42,025 nt of DNA from Dehalococcoidia bacterium (lineage in GTDB: Bacteria; Chloroflexota; Dehalococcoidia; Lucifugimonadales; GCA-002694895): positions 1-42,025 of the forward strand of contig JAPYRX010000011.1 in the NCBI GenBank assembly GCA_029936815.1, in the 5' to 3' direction. Each line of letters starts with the position of its first letter. Position 1 is the stretch's first letter. Both the position numbers and the translations under genes were made by a program. Below, one piece after another: positions 17,322 through 26,925 of the stretch. Below the pieces are notes generated by a model. The model was not told the DNA's origin. It was given only the letters and a program-made list of their open reading frames with translations, and did not search any database.

Positions 17322-18561
17322 TTTTTTTTGAATTTTCCATAGGTTTAATTAATAGCATTCCCGGAATACTTATGCTTGAAACCAATGCTAAAATCAAAAA
17401 AGGTTGTCTGTAATTTCCAAGTACATCGTAACCCCATCCAACTGCTACCGGGGAAATTACGCTATAAATAGCACTAACAGTCATAATTAACGATAAAATT
17501 GGTCCATAATTTTTTCTGCCAAAATAATCACCTACGATTGCTAATCTCATGGGAACAGAAAGTCCGAATCCCAATCCCCAAAAAAACATGAAAAATACTA
17601 ATTGAAAGATTGTTCTACTGTATGAAAATATTATTAACCCTACTGTTTGGCATGCAAAAGCAAATGTTAAAATGTACTTTTTATTTATCTTATCACCAAA
17701 AATCCCTGATAATATTCTACCGCTAAAATTTGTGATATTAACTCCTACGCCAATAATTAATCCAGCTACTTCTCTGCTGAAACCAAAGCTTGTTAAAGCA
17801 GGAATAAGATGAATATTTGCTGACATCATTAATTGAGAAATTCCTACAACAGTGGCAAAGGTCCAAAATGTTGGTGATTTAAGAGCTTCTTTAGTTCCAT
17901 ATTCTTTTTCTTTTTTCATGTTTTTATTTTTTGAGTCTGAAGGATCAATATTATCGGGGAACATACCGTAATCTTCAGGTTTACTTCTCATAACCATTGC
18001 GCAAGGAATTCCAATGATAAAGAAAGCAATACCAATATATTGTAGAGAATCACGCCAACCTATTAGGCTTATTATTAAAACTATAACAGGCACTAAAAAT
18101 CCACCAAATCCTGATCCGGTTGAAGCAGCAGACAAGGCTAACGCACGTTTTTGTACAAACCAATTTGCAACAGCTGTGCTAACCACTAAAAATGTACCAA
18201 AAGTTAATCCTATTGTTAGAATACTGCTGGCAGCAAAGAACCATAAAAGTGAATTAGTATGAGCCATAGCTATAAATCCTATTCCGCATAATATAACTCC
18301 GAAAAGCATTACATTTCGTGGTCCAAATTTTTCAATTGCTATTCCTACAAATGGGCCAAATGCTGCTCCTTCTGACCTTTGTAAAGCTGGCGCTATTGAT
18401 GTAATAGCTCTACTCCATTTAAATTCATCTACAATTGGATCAAAGAATGCGCCAAAACCATGCCAATATGTCCCAGTGGCAAGTGCATTTACTGTTGTTC
18501 CAGAAATCACTATCCACCAACCGTAAAATATTTTTGTTGGTTTCTTTATTTCGGATGACAT
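17314..18561 (-). CDS. MFS transporter, monocarboxylate/oxalate-formate type
   Basis: 415 residues, about 12 membrane segments. The N-terminus FYGWWIVISGTTVNALATGTYW and the early block GAFFDPIVDEFKWSRAITS are typical of the MFS subgroup that includes monocarboxylate and oxalate:formate carriers, so an organic-acid substrate is likely but unproven. The central cytoplasmic loop is Lys-rich (NKNMKKEKEY). It begins one base after the stop of the alpha/beta hydrolase gene, suggesting co-transcription with that gene and the TPP enzyme upstream. The 3' end overlaps the iron ATPase gene by 8 bases. Confidence 0.88.
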   Translation of the reverse strand: MSSEIKKPTKIFYGWWIVISGTTVNALATGTYWHGFGAFFDPIVDEFKWSRAITSIAPALQRSEGAAFGPFVGIAIEKFGPRNVMLFGVILCGIGFIAMAHTNSLLWFFAASSILTIGLTFGTFLVVSTAVANWFVQKRALALSAASTGSGFGGFLVPVIVLIISLIGWRDSLQYIGIAFFIIGIPCAMVMRSKPEDYGMFPDNIDPSDSKNKNMKKEKEYGTKEALKSPTFWTFATVVGISQLMMSANIHLIPALTSFGFSREVAGLIIGVGVNITNFSGRILSGIFGDKINKKYILTFAFACQTVGLIIFSYSRTIFQLVFFMFFWGLGFGLSVPMRLAIVGDYFGRKNYGPILSLIMTVSAIYSVISPVAVGWGYDVLGNYRQPFLILALVSSISIPGMLLIKPMENSKKTK

Positions 18562-18562
18562 T

Positions 18563-19468
18563 TTATTTTGAGGTTAGAAAATCAAATATTAATTTGGTAA
18601 ATTCTTTTGGCTTATCTCCGGGTACTAAATGTCCCGATTCTTCAATAATTTTTGACTTTGCATTACTCATAATAGTTGTCATTTTTTCAAGAATCTCAGA
18701 TGATAAAATATCACTTTTCCCGCCTTTTACTATTAATGTTGGAGTCGCGATTTTTTCGAGTGCTTCCCAAGATTCAGATGGATCGTTATTTTTGTTTCTA
18801 TCGTTAAATTCTGATCTAAGATGAGAGTCATATTTCCATGTCCATTTACCATTGTCTAATTGTTTAATGTTATTAAGAATATTTCCTCTAATGTGTTCTT
18901 CCGTTCTGTGAGGGTTATATTTTTTTATTCTTTGAATAAATTCTTCTATAGAATTAAGTTCATCTTCCATTTGAACAAAATTACGTATATTTGAAGTTCC
19001 TTTTTTTATTGTCTCCGGACCAGTATCAACAATAACAAGTTTATTCAAATATTCTTGATTTTCTGAAGCATAAAAATAACTATTTTTACCTCCCATAGAA
19101 AGCCCAATCAAATTAAATTTACCTATGTTTTGTGAGTTAATTAAATTTTTCAAATCATTAACAAAATAAGGAGTAGAATAGTTTTTTGATTTATCCCAGT
19201 CACTGTCTCCGTGTCCTCTTTGGTCAAGTGCTATAACTCTATATTTATGTGATAAAGAAAGTGAAATGAAATCCCAAGAATGAGCAGTTTGAGCAAATCC
19301 ATGTAATAAAATACAAACTGGGTTGTTTTTGTCACCCCATTCTAAAAAATGCATATTTAAATCATCAGATTTATACCAACCATCTACAGGAGGGCTATCG
19401 TTAAGAAATTGAATCCCTGCGATTGTAGCATTTTTCAACATGTGTTCGTGTGCTTCTTTTTTATTCAT
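18563..19468 (-). CDS. Alpha/beta-fold hydrolase
   Basis: 301 residues of the alpha/beta hydrolase fold. The oxyanion motif LLHGFAQ is at 55-61, the nucleophile Ser124 sits in GLSMGG, Asp253 in GKSDIL and His280 in ESGHLVPGDKP complete a triad. ALDQRGHGDSD is a second family block. It could be an esterase, a C-C bond hydrolase or a haloperoxidase-like enzyme; the sequence does not decide. One base separates it from the TPP enzyme upstream and from the MFS gene downstream, so the three form a tight operon that may import and process one organic substrate. Confidence 0.88.
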   Translation of the reverse strand: MNKKEAHEHMLKNATIAGIQFLNDSPPVDGWYKSDDLNMHFLEWGDKNNPVCILLHGFAQTAHSWDFISLSLSHKYRVIALDQRGHGDSDWDKSKNYSTPYFVNDLKNLINSQNIGKFNLIGLSMGGKNSYFYASENQEYLNKLVIVDTGPETIKKGTSNIRNFVQMEDELNSIEEFIQRIKKYNPHRTEEHIRGNILNNIKQLDNGKWTWKYDSHLRSEFNDRNKNNDPSESWEALEKIATPTLIVKGGKSDILSSEILEKMTTIMSNAKSKIIEESGHLVPGDKPKEFTKLIFDFLTSK

Positions 19469-19469
19469 T

Positions 19470-21065
19470 TTACCACGGTCTTGGCATAGGCCCTACAGGG
19501 ACTTCGATAAATGTTGGTTCATTTAAAGTGAAAGATTTTTTTACATGTTCATTTAATTCTTCTGGTGAGTTAGACTGATAAAAATTAAGTCCGTATGCTT
19601 CAGCTAATTTTTCGAAATTCGGATTTTCTAATTCCGAACCATAAACCCTTCCATCAAAATTATGCTTTTGATCTCTCATAACATTTCCATAAGCATTGTC
19701 ATTGAAAACTACAACTGTTGCGTTTATATTAAATTGTTTTGCGGTTGCCATTTCTTGTGAATTAAATAAAAAACCACCATCTCCAGACACTGCCAATACA
19801 GGAATGTCGGGTCTCCCTACTTTTGCTCCTAATGCTGTAGGATAAGCATAGCCTAAATTCCCGTAGTAAGATGAAGTTATATGTGTTCTTGGTAAATTAA
19901 CTGGGTATCCAGTTCTGCTGTAATAACCGATTTGTGTCATCCCTGATACAAAAACACTATCATCAGGCATAGCATCTCTAAGTGCATTTGTTAATGATGC
20001 TTGAGGTTCTATTGTAGTTAGAGCATTTTTCCTGAATTTTAATAATTCTTTCAAACTTTCGTTTGGTTTTCTTGGGCTAGATTGTGCTTTTAAACTTTTT
20101 AGTAATTTTTGAATAGACGCTTTTGCATCTCCAATCATAGGAATTGCTTGCGGATGATTAATTCCAATTTCTTTTTCATCTATGTCTAATTGAATTACTT
20201 TGTGGTTTATAGTAGTCGTTGCTGCGATTCCAAGCCTTGTTCCAATAGCTAAACTAATATCATGTTCTTTCATTTTGTCCATATAAGGTTCGTTCCTATG
20301 AAGAGATCCTAGACATAATTCGTGATTTTCAGGGAAAGCTCCTTTACCTTGATTAGTTAAAATAACTGGACATTGTAAGAATTCAACTAATTCTAATAAT
20401 TCACTAGTAGCGTCAGAGGAAATAACTCCTCCTCCAACCCAAAGTAGGGGATTTTTACTATTAAGAAGTTCTTGGCTAAGTAGTTTTAAATCATCTTCAC
20501 TAATCGAGTTAGGAGGATTTACTCCAGGTTCAACTAAGTCTGTATTGGTCACTTCAGCTAAAGTCTCCGGAGGTATTTCTATTTCGACAGGTCTTGGTCT
20601 GCCTGTTTTTAATTGATTAAAAGCTTCATTAACTGCTGCAGGAATTTCTTCTGCGTTAGTAATTCTTTTTCGCCATTTTGTGACTGGCGCAATTGTATCT
20701 ATTTGGTCGTTTATTTCGTGTAATTTCCCTTGATCTAAACCTATAGAATCTTTTTCTATTTGCCCTGAAATAACAAGGATTGGTGAAGAAGCGGAATAAG
20801 CTGTTCCAATACCTGCGCTGGCATTTTGTAATCCAGGACCAGGGACAACCATAGCAACTCCAATTTTACCTGAAGCTCTACTGTAGCCATCTGCCATATA
20901 TGTAGTGGCTTGTTCGTGTCTAGTAGTTATAAATTTAATTTGTTTTTCTTTTGATAGTCCGTCTAAGGCATGATAAAGTTGAACTCCTGGTAATCCAAAA
21001 ATAACTTCTACTTTATTTAAAGTCAACGATTTTGCTAGGGCTTCTCCGCCTGTCATTTTGCTCAT
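19470..21065 (-). CDS. Acetolactate-synthase-like TPP-dependent enzyme
   Basis: 531 residues with the three domains of the pyruvate-oxidase/acetolactate-synthase superfamily. The catalytic Glu51 lies in TTRHEQATTYMADGYSRA, and the C-terminal TPP/Mg motif runs from GDG at 428-430 to NDN at 455-457. It acts on an alpha-keto acid. No small regulatory subunit and no ilvC are nearby, and it is grouped with a hydrolase and an organic-acid carrier, so a catabolic role fits better than branched-chain amino acid synthesis. Thiamine chemistry is firm; acetolactate synthase, glyoxylate carboligase-like or sulfoacetaldehyde-type activity are all possible. GAGGTG gives the ATG a strong ribosome site. Confidence 0.88.
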   Translation of the reverse strand: MSKMTGGEALAKSLTLNKVEVIFGLPGVQLYHALDGLSKEKQIKFITTRHEQATTYMADGYSRASGKIGVAMVVPGPGLQNASAGIGTAYSASSPILVISGQIEKDSIGLDQGKLHEINDQIDTIAPVTKWRKRITNAEEIPAAVNEAFNQLKTGRPRPVEIEIPPETLAEVTNTDLVEPGVNPPNSISEDDLKLLSQELLNSKNPLLWVGGGVISSDATSELLELVEFLQCPVILTNQGKGAFPENHELCLGSLHRNEPYMDKMKEHDISLAIGTRLGIAATTTINHKVIQLDIDEKEIGINHPQAIPMIGDAKASIQKLLKSLKAQSSPRKPNESLKELLKFRKNALTTIEPQASLTNALRDAMPDDSVFVSGMTQIGYYSRTGYPVNLPRTHITSSYYGNLGYAYPTALGAKVGRPDIPVLAVSGDGGFLFNSQEMATAKQFNINATVVVFNDNAYGNVMRDQKHNFDGRVYGSELENPNFEKLAEAYGLNFYQSNSPEELNEHVKKSFTLNEPTFIEVPVGPMPRPW

Positions 21066-21116
21066 TATACACCTCGATTTTTGTCTGACGATTTTTATTC
21101 TATGTTTTTATTAAAT

Positions 21117-21181
21117 AATTATCTAGTACATAAATCTTCTCAAATGAAATCTTGACTCTAATTATTTAAACCTAGATAATT
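21117..21181. promoter_or_regulatory. Spaced inverted repeat in the divergent TPP enzyme/fumC gap
   Basis: AATTATCTAG (21117-21126) and its exact reverse complement CTAGATAATT (21172-21181) lie 45 bases apart. The right arm contains the fumC -10 box, and the left arm places an identical GATAAT on the minus strand facing the TPP gene. It could be a pair of operator half sites or simply two similar -10 regions. Confidence 0.35.
21152..21180 (+). promoter_or_regulatory. Predicted sigma-70 promoter of fumC
   Basis: TTGACT (21152-21157) and GATAAT (21175-21180) are separated by exactly 17 bases, close to consensus. Transcription would begin near 21187, about 20 bases before the fumC ATG, leaving just enough room for the GGGAG ribosome site. 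Confidence 0.65.
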
Positions 21182-21206
21182 TGTTTATAACAAAAAGGGA
21201 GTAGTA

Positions 21207-22595
21207 ATGAAATATAGAATAGAAAAAGATTCGTTAGGAGAAATGCAAGTTCCTGAAAATGCATATTATGGAGCTCAAACACAAAGAGCTGTAGAAAATT
21301 TCAAAATTAGTAATTTGAGATTTTCGGAACAATTTATAAAATCATTAGCCCTAATAAAAAAAAGCGCTGCAATCGTTAATAATAAATTGGGACTGATTGA
21401 AAATGATGTTTCTAAAGTTATTATTGATGTTTCAGATGAGATAATTAGTGGTAAATATATGAATGAATTTGTGATTGATATTTTCCAAACAGGATCTGGT
21501 ACATCAACAAATATGAATATAAATGAAGTTATAGCTAATATTGCAGCAGAAAAAATGGGCGGAGAAAAAGGTGATAAAAATGTTATTCATCCAAATGACC
21601 ATGTGAATTTAGGACAATCTAGTAATGATGTGATTCCTACTGCTATTCATTTAGCGCTTATTGAATCAATCAGTGTAAAATTAATTCCTTCTCTGAATTT
21701 ACTTTCAAATGAAATACAAAGCAAATCAAAAGAATTTGAATCTGTAATTAAAACTGGAAGAACACATTTACAGGATGCAACACCTATTACTTTAGGACAA
21801 GAATTTTATGGTTATTACGGCCAAATCAGTAATGCTATAAAAAAGCTAAATGATTCTATTAATTGGTTGTCTGAAGTCGCATTAGGCGGTACGGCAGTTG
21901 GTACAGGTATCAATACACATAAAGATTTTTCTCAAATGGTATGTAAAGAATTATCTACGGAACTTGGATTGAAAATAAATGAGACTGAGAACCATTTTCA
22001 AGCGCAAAGTACTATAGATGCAATTTCAGCTACATCTGGAATAATAAAATCAATTGTATTATCAATTATGAAAATATGTAATGACATAAGATGGATGGGG
22101 TCAGGCCCTAGAGGAGGATTTGGTGAAATCAATTTACCTTCGGTGGCTCCGGGAAGCTCTATAATGCCAGGGAAAATAAATCCAGTTATAGCAGAATCTT
22201 TTTTGCAGGTATGCGCTCATGTTTATGGTAATTGTTCAACTGTAGAATTATCTGCTCAAACAGGGAATTTTGAATTAAATGTAATGTTACCTGTTGCTGC
22301 GTATAATATATTAGAGAGTATTGATTTAATTTCTCATTCAGCTGTTAATTTTTCTGAAAAATGTATATCTGGATTGCAGGCTACTGATCAAGGGCCTAAA
22401 TCTGTAGACAGAGGTTTATCAATGGTAACGGCATTAGTTCCTGAGATAGGATATGATTTGTCTGCTAAAATTGCTCAAGAAGCTGAAAAATCAGGTCGTA
22501 CTATTTCTGAAGTGGCTATTGAAATGACAGACTTAAGTGAACAAAAAATCAATGATGTTTTAGACCCGTTTAAAATGATTAATCCAGGCTTGTAA
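21207..22595 (+). CDS. fumC: Class II fumarate hydratase
   Basis: 462 residues, full length for FumC, which interconverts fumarate and malate in the TCA cycle. The N-terminal RIEKDSLGEMQVP is typical. Conserved regions are GSGTSTNMNINEV at 96-108, GRTHLQDATP with His187, and the superfamily signature GSSIMPGKINP at 316-326 containing the likely catalytic Ser318. MPGK with Gly in place of the Tyr of aspartase-like relatives supports fumarase over argininosuccinate lyase. Aspartase is the main alternative. GGGAG precedes the ATG. The last 17 bases overlap the convergent nucleotidyltransferase gene. Confidence 0.94.
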   Translation: MKYRIEKDSLGEMQVPENAYYGAQTQRAVENFKISNLRFSEQFIKSLALIKKSAAIVNNKLGLIENDVSKVIIDVSDEIISGKYMNEFVIDIFQTGSGTSTNMNINEVIANIAAEKMGGEKGDKNVIHPNDHVNLGQSSNDVIPTAIHLALIESISVKLIPSLNLLSNEIQSKSKEFESVIKTGRTHLQDATPITLGQEFYGYYGQISNAIKKLNDSINWLSEVALGGTAVGTGINTHKDFSQMVCKELSTELGLKINETENHFQAQSTIDAISATSGIIKSIVLSIMKICNDIRWMGSGPRGGFGEINLPSVAPGSSIMPGKINPVIAESFLQVCAHVYGNCSTVELSAQTGNFELNVMLPVAAYNILESIDLISHSAVNFSEKCISGLQATDQGPKSVDRGLSMVTALVPEIGYDLSAKIAQEAEKSGRTISEVAIEMTDLSEQKINDVLDPFKMINPGL

Positions 22596-23799
22596 CATTT
22601 TTTACAAATTTTATTTCTTGTTCCTTTGTTTGCAAGACATTATTAATAACTTGTTTTTTAAGTTCTTTTAGTAACTCGCCGATCTTAGGACCTTCGTTAA
22701 TACCTAATTCTAATAAGTCTTTGGATTTTAGATTGGGTTCTATTTTTCTTGTTGTATTCCAATACTTATATATCCTTATATTTTCTTTAGATGAAAACCA
22801 TTGGGTTAATCCAATACAAATTTGAATATTACTTTTTTGTAAAATATTATAAAGCTCACTGTCAGAAGATGAATCAAAGTCAAATTTATTTAATTGTTTT
22901 TTGATATTTACAATATCAATCCATTTATTTTTGACTGTTCTTTCAAAATGGAATCTTTTAGATATTAGCTCTATATCATCGTCTTTTGTATCCGAGAAAA
23001 ATGTGACTAACATTAATAAAAATTTGTTTTGCATAGATTTTTCATTCGATATTAATTTGTCGAAACTTTTGCAATCCTCCCAATCAAGATGATTGGGAGG
23101 AAAACTCAATTCTAAATTCATACTTTTAAATACACCAAGATTTTCACATGTTTTAATAGTTTCAATAACCTTGTTTTCATTTAGGATTTTGTATATTTCA
23201 TTTCTAATTCTAGTCCCACTTAATTTATTTATATTAAAACGAAATTCCTCAATCTGATTCTTTGTTTTGTTATCGATTTTAAAATTCAATCTTTTAGCAT
23301 ATCGGATCGCTCTAAATATTCTAGTAGGATCGTCAGAAAACGATTTTACATGTAGGGTTTTTATTAGTTTGGATTTAATATCATTAAACCCATTATATGG
23401 GTCAATGACTTTGGCTAGAGAAAAATCTTTTGTATCTATGTACAAGGTATTAATTGTAAAATCTCTTCTTTGTTGATCTTGTTCTAAATCACCTTCTTTG
23501 ATTACTGGCAAAGAACCTGATGATGTATAAACTTCTTGACGACACATAGCAAAATCAATCGAGAAATTTTTATATTCTAATTTATAAGTGTTAAATTGTG
23601 ATATTTCTAGTGATTGGGGTTTGAAAGTTTTATGTATGAAATTTTCAATTTCATTTGATTTTCCTGTATACACGAAATCTAAATCTGTTGGATTGAGCCC
23701 AAGAACAAGATCTCTGACTGCTCCTCCTACCAAGTAAAAATTCAGATTGAATTTTACTTTATTATCATTTATTTCTGCAATTAATTCTTTTAATTTCAA
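22579..23799 (-). CDS. CCA-adding-type tRNA nucleotidyltransferase / poly(A) polymerase family
   Basis: 406 residues of the class II nucleotidyltransferase family. The nucleotide-binding motif GGAVRD is at 25-30, the metal pair Asp39-x-Asp41 in TDLDFV, and a third acidic residue is Asp82. The template-like motif RRDFTIN is at 111-117 and the RAIRYAKRLNF block at 163-173. No HD domain is present. It probably matures or repairs the CCA end of tRNAs, which matters here because the tRNA-Sec does not encode CCA. The start is TTG, one base after the aldolase stop. The ATG that overlaps that stop is out of frame and ends after two codons. Confidence 0.85.
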   Translation of the reverse strand: MKLKELIAEINDNKVKFNLNFYLVGGAVRDLVLGLNPTDLDFVYTGKSNEIENFIHKTFKPQSLEISQFNTYKLEYKNFSIDFAMCRQEVYTSSGSLPVIKEGDLEQDQQRRDFTINTLYIDTKDFSLAKVIDPYNGFNDIKSKLIKTLHVKSFSDDPTRIFRAIRYAKRLNFKIDNKTKNQIEEFRFNINKLSGTRIRNEIYKILNENKVIETIKTCENLGVFKSMNLELSFPPNHLDWEDCKSFDKLISNEKSMQNKFLLMLVTFFSDTKDDDIELISKRFHFERTVKNKWIDIVNIKKQLNKFDFDSSSDSELYNILQKSNIQICIGLTQWFSSKENIRIYKYWNTTRKIEPNLKSKDLLELGINEGPKIGELLKELKKQVINNVLQTKEQEIKFVKNVTSLD

Positions 23800-23800
23800 T

Positions 23801-24553
23801 TCATTTCTTTATTTTATTATATAAGTTACTTATACCTTCTTTTATAAATTGATTAATGTCAAAAAGTAATAAATCAATTTCCATATTTAAATGTTTATCA
23901 ATATTGTTAGAATTAGTCAGAGTACCTGCCTTTTTCTTTGCTTTTTTGATTTTAGCGATTGATTCATCAATGGTTTGGTTTAGAATATCCTTTGAATTGT
24001 TATTAGCTATTCCCATTGACTGAGCCAAATCATTTGGAGCTACAAAAAAAACATCAATATTATCAACTTTTAATATGTCATCTAAATTTTTCAACCCTTC
24101 TAAGTCTTCAATTATCGCAATAATTAAAGAATCATTATTGGCAAAATCCATGTATTCTTGTTGAGGGATTTTCAAGCCTCTCCTTGAAATAAACATTCCT
24201 CGAGATCCTATAGGATGATATTTTGAGGCATTTATAATATTCAATGCTTGTTCTTTTGTACTAACATGAGGAACAACTATGCCTTGTGCCCCTAGATCCA
24301 GATATCTATAAATTAGACCATAATCATGAGATGTGATTCTGAAAATAGATGTTACATCATATAAATCACAAGCTCTTGAAAGGTTTGGAATGTCTTTGAA
24401 ATCTATTGGCCCATGTTCTCCTTCTAACCAAATGCCATCTACATTTAAAGAACTTATAAATTCAACATAATTAGGAGAATCAAAATATCCACTTAATACA
24501 ATTGATGTTTTATTTGATTTTAAATTTTCTTTAATTTTATTTAGCCTATTCAT
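23801..24553 (-). CDS. HpcH/HpaI family aldolase
   Basis: 250 residues of the class II (metal-dependent) HpcH/HpaI aldolase family, which cleave or form 4-hydroxy-2-oxo acids, releasing pyruvate and an aldehyde. The catalytic His47 lies in IWLEGEHGPIDF and Arg72 in FRITSHD. QGIVVPHVST is the central strand. The metal-binding Glu (IIEDLEGL) and Asp (APNDLAQSMG) are both in place. The natural substrate is unknown. It is divergent from the prpD-prpB-prpC operon and precedes the nucleotidyltransferase. Confidence 0.88.
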   Translation of the reverse strand: MNRLNKIKENLKSNKTSIVLSGYFDSPNYVEFISSLNVDGIWLEGEHGPIDFKDIPNLSRACDLYDVTSIFRITSHDYGLIYRYLDLGAQGIVVPHVSTKEQALNIINASKYHPIGSRGMFISRRGLKIPQQEYMDFANNDSLIIAIIEDLEGLKNLDDILKVDNIDVFFVAPNDLAQSMGIANNNSKDILNQTIDESIAKIKKAKKKAGTLTNSNNIDKHLNMEIDLLLFDINQFIKEGISNLYNKIKK

Positions 24554-24655
24554 AATAAGTCCTTGATTATTTTTATTTTTTTATTGAAAGAATACTTGTA
24601 TCAGAATATGATAATTACATTATTAATAATAATAAACTATCTTGAGGCTACAGAA

Positions 24656-26026
24656 ATGGAAAACTTAGAAAATGAAATTGTAAATTATATTGAATCGACA
24701 AAATATGAAAAATTGTCAGATGAGGTGATTGATTCGGTTCAAGATAGGATTTTAGATAGCGTAGGAGTTGCTATTGCTGCCTTCAATGATGATGCTCCGA
24801 TAGCTGCAAGAAAATATTCTTTAAAAAGGATTCAGAATCAAGGTGCATATATTTGGGGTACTTCTAATCTTGTTGATTCAGAAACTGCAGCTTTTACAAA
24901 TGGGACTTCAGTAAGATATCTTGATTATAATGATACTTATTTATCTCTTGAACCATTGCATCCTAGTGATATGATTCCAGGATTAATAGCTCTCGCAGAA
25001 GAAAATAATAAATCAGGAAAAGAATTGATTTTAGCAATTGCCACAGGATACGAACTTGCTGTAAATTTATGTGATGTTGCAAGTTTAAGAAAATTCGGAT
25101 GGGATCACGTTAGTTTTACTGGATTAGGAGCAGCTGCAGGAGCGAGTAAATTACTAGGTTTTAATAGAGAGCAAATTCGATCAACTTTGGCAATCTATGC
25201 TGTCCCCCATGCATCTATGAGGCAAACAAGAGTCGGAGAATTATCTAAATGGAAAGGAGCTGCAGCTGCAAATGCTGTTAGAAATGCTATATTCGCAGGA
25301 AATGTTGTTAGTTCAGGATTTACTGGCCCGTATGATTTTTTTGAAGGTGAGATGGGTTATGTTAACCAATTACTAGGTGGGAAATTAATTAATCCTAGTA
25401 TACTAATTGGAATGAGCAAAATAAATCCTTCTAGGATATTGGATACTTACATAAAAAAATGGCCAGTTGAATATCATGCTCAAAGTGCTATAGATGCATG
25501 CATAGAAATAAGAAAAAAAATAAATGACACATCACAAATAAATAAAGTTGAAATCGAAACATTTGATGCTGCGTATGAGATTATTGCTAAAGATCCTGAA
25601 AAATGGGATCCTAAAACTCGAGAGACAGCTGATCATTCACTTCCCTATACTGTTTCTGCTGCGTTGATTGATAATACTATTACTCAAAATTCTTTTTCAC
25701 AAAAAAAAATAAACGATCCTGAAATTCGAAGATTACTGAATTTAACTACATTGAATGAAAATTCTACACTGAGTAAAGGTTATCCAAATGGCATTCCTAA
25801 CCGTATTACAGTTCATACTTCGAATGGAGAATCAATTTCATCTGAAGTTTCATTTCCTAGAGGTCATGCAAATAATAAAATGGATAGATCAGAAATATTT
25901 TCTAAATTCACTCAAAACACAGAATCTCATTATGGAGAAATTAAAATTAAAAATATTTCTGATAATATTTTTAATATTGATTCACTTAATCAAATTAGTG
26001 AAGTATTTGGGGAGTTGATTTTATGA
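24656..26026 (+). CDS. prpD: MmgE/PrpD family protein, likely 2-methylcitrate dehydratase
   Basis: 456 residues from this ATG, which has GAGG 8 bases upstream and gives the family's usual N-terminus (MENLENEIVNYIES). The frame is open further upstream from a TTG at 24563, but that extension is hydrophobic and unlike the family. Blocks such as ILDSVGVAIAAF, AAFTNGTSVRYLDYND and WPVEYHAQSAIDA are typical. Members dehydrate 2-methylcitrate or related acids. The downstream neighbours prpB and prpC, joined by ATGA overlaps, support a methylcitrate-cycle role in propionate breakdown. Other PrpD-family activities, such as cis-aconitate decarboxylase, are possible. Confidence 0.85.
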   Translation: MENLENEIVNYIESTKYEKLSDEVIDSVQDRILDSVGVAIAAFNDDAPIAARKYSLKRIQNQGAYIWGTSNLVDSETAAFTNGTSVRYLDYNDTYLSLEPLHPSDMIPGLIALAEENNKSGKELILAIATGYELAVNLCDVASLRKFGWDHVSFTGLGAAAGASKLLGFNREQIRSTLAIYAVPHASMRQTRVGELSKWKGAAAANAVRNAIFAGNVVSSGFTGPYDFFEGEMGYVNQLLGGKLINPSILIGMSKINPSRILDTYIKKWPVEYHAQSAIDACIEIRKKINDTSQINKVEIETFDAAYEIIAKDPEKWDPKTRETADHSLPYTVSAALIDNTITQNSFSQKKINDPEIRRLLNLTTLNENSTLSKGYPNGIPNRITVHTSNGESISSEVSFPRGHANNKMDRSEIFSKFTQNTESHYGEIKIKNISDNIFNIDSLNQISEVFGELIL

Positions 26027-26925
26027 AAACAAAAAATGAACATCCCGGGAAAATTTTAAGCGGATTAATCAAGGAAAATAAATTAATAATGTCACCTGGA
26101 GTTATGTCCCCTTTGGTAGCTATGTTGGCTGAAAAAAAAGGCTTTAAATCTAGTTATTTTTCGGGAGCTGCATTTTCTTCGATGAAAGGCATTCCTGATA
26201 TTGGCATATTTACTTTTCAAGAATTGTTTGATTCTGTTTTGGAAATAACTAAAATGACAACTATTCCACTTATAGTTGATGTTGACACAGGATTTGGAGA
26301 AGTTATAAATGTAACTCGCACGGCTACTGATTTAGAAAGCATTGGTGTTGGAGCTATTCAAATTGAAGATCAAGTTTTCCCTAAAAGATGTGGGCATTTA
26401 GAAGGAAAAGAACTAATTTCCGACATTGATTTTGCGAAAAAAATTTATGCTGCAAAATCCGTTAGTAAAGAAATGCTTGTTATAGCTAGAACAGATGCTA
26501 AAGCTGTTGAAGGATTAGATTCGGCAATAAAAAGAGCTAAAATTTACAAAGAGGCTGGCGCAGATATTATATTTCCAGAAGCATTAGAAACCGAAGATGA
26601 ATTTAAAACTTTTGCAGATAAAATTGACAGTCCTTTATTAGCTAATATGACAGAATTTGGTAAAACTCCTTATTATACTGCAGATGAATTTTCTAATATG
26701 GGTTACCAGATTATAATTTATCCAGTAAGTGGATTAAGGATTGCAATGAATGCAATAAGTACCCTTTTTGATGAGATATTCTTAAAGGGGACTCAATTAG
26801 AATATGTTGAAAGCATGTTAACTAGAAAAGAATTGTATGATCTAGTTGATTATGATAAATATGTTAAAATGGATAAATCTCTTGGTGGAGATGATTTGAT
26901 AGATGATTCAAGGAGCGAACAATGA
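26023..26925 (+). CDS. prpB: Isocitrate lyase/PEP mutase family, likely methylisocitrate lyase
   Basis: 300 residues, the length of PrpB. The Mg-binding aspartates Asp86 and Asp88 lie in VDVDTGFG, and the active-site loop KRCGH is at 121-125 with the catalytic Cys123. The loop RCGH is the form seen in methylisocitrate and isocitrate lyases rather than in phosphonate enzymes. It would cleave 2-methylisocitrate to succinate and pyruvate. The ATG overlaps the prpD stop by four bases (ATGA), and its own stop overlaps prpC the same way. A dimethylmalate-lyase-like or oxaloacetate-hydrolase-like activity is the main alternative. Confidence 0.88.
   Translation: MKTKNEHPGKILSGLIKENKLIMSPGVMSPLVAMLAEKKGFKSSYFSGAAFSSMKGIPDIGIFTFQELFDSVLEITKMTTIPLIVDVDTGFGEVINVTRTATDLESIGVGAIQIEDQVFPKRCGHLEGKELISDIDFAKKIYAAKSVSKEMLVIARTDAKAVEGLDSAIKRAKIYKEAGADIIFPEALETEDEFKTFADKIDSPLLANMTEFGKTPYYTADEFSNMGYQIIIYPVSGLRIAMNAISTLFDEIFLKGTQLEYVESMLTRKELYDLVDYDKYVKMDKSLGGDDLIDDSRSEQ

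Noticed and set aside
18435-18824. A 129-codon plus-strand frame spanning two minus-strand genes
   Set aside because: It overlaps the junction of the MFS and alpha/beta hydrolase genes, has no domain, and both opposing genes are clearly real.
24563-24655. N-terminal extension of the PrpD protein from a TTG at 24563
   Set aside because: The extension is low-complexity hydrophobic sequence unlike the family, while the ATG at 24656 has a good ribosome site and a family-like N-terminus.
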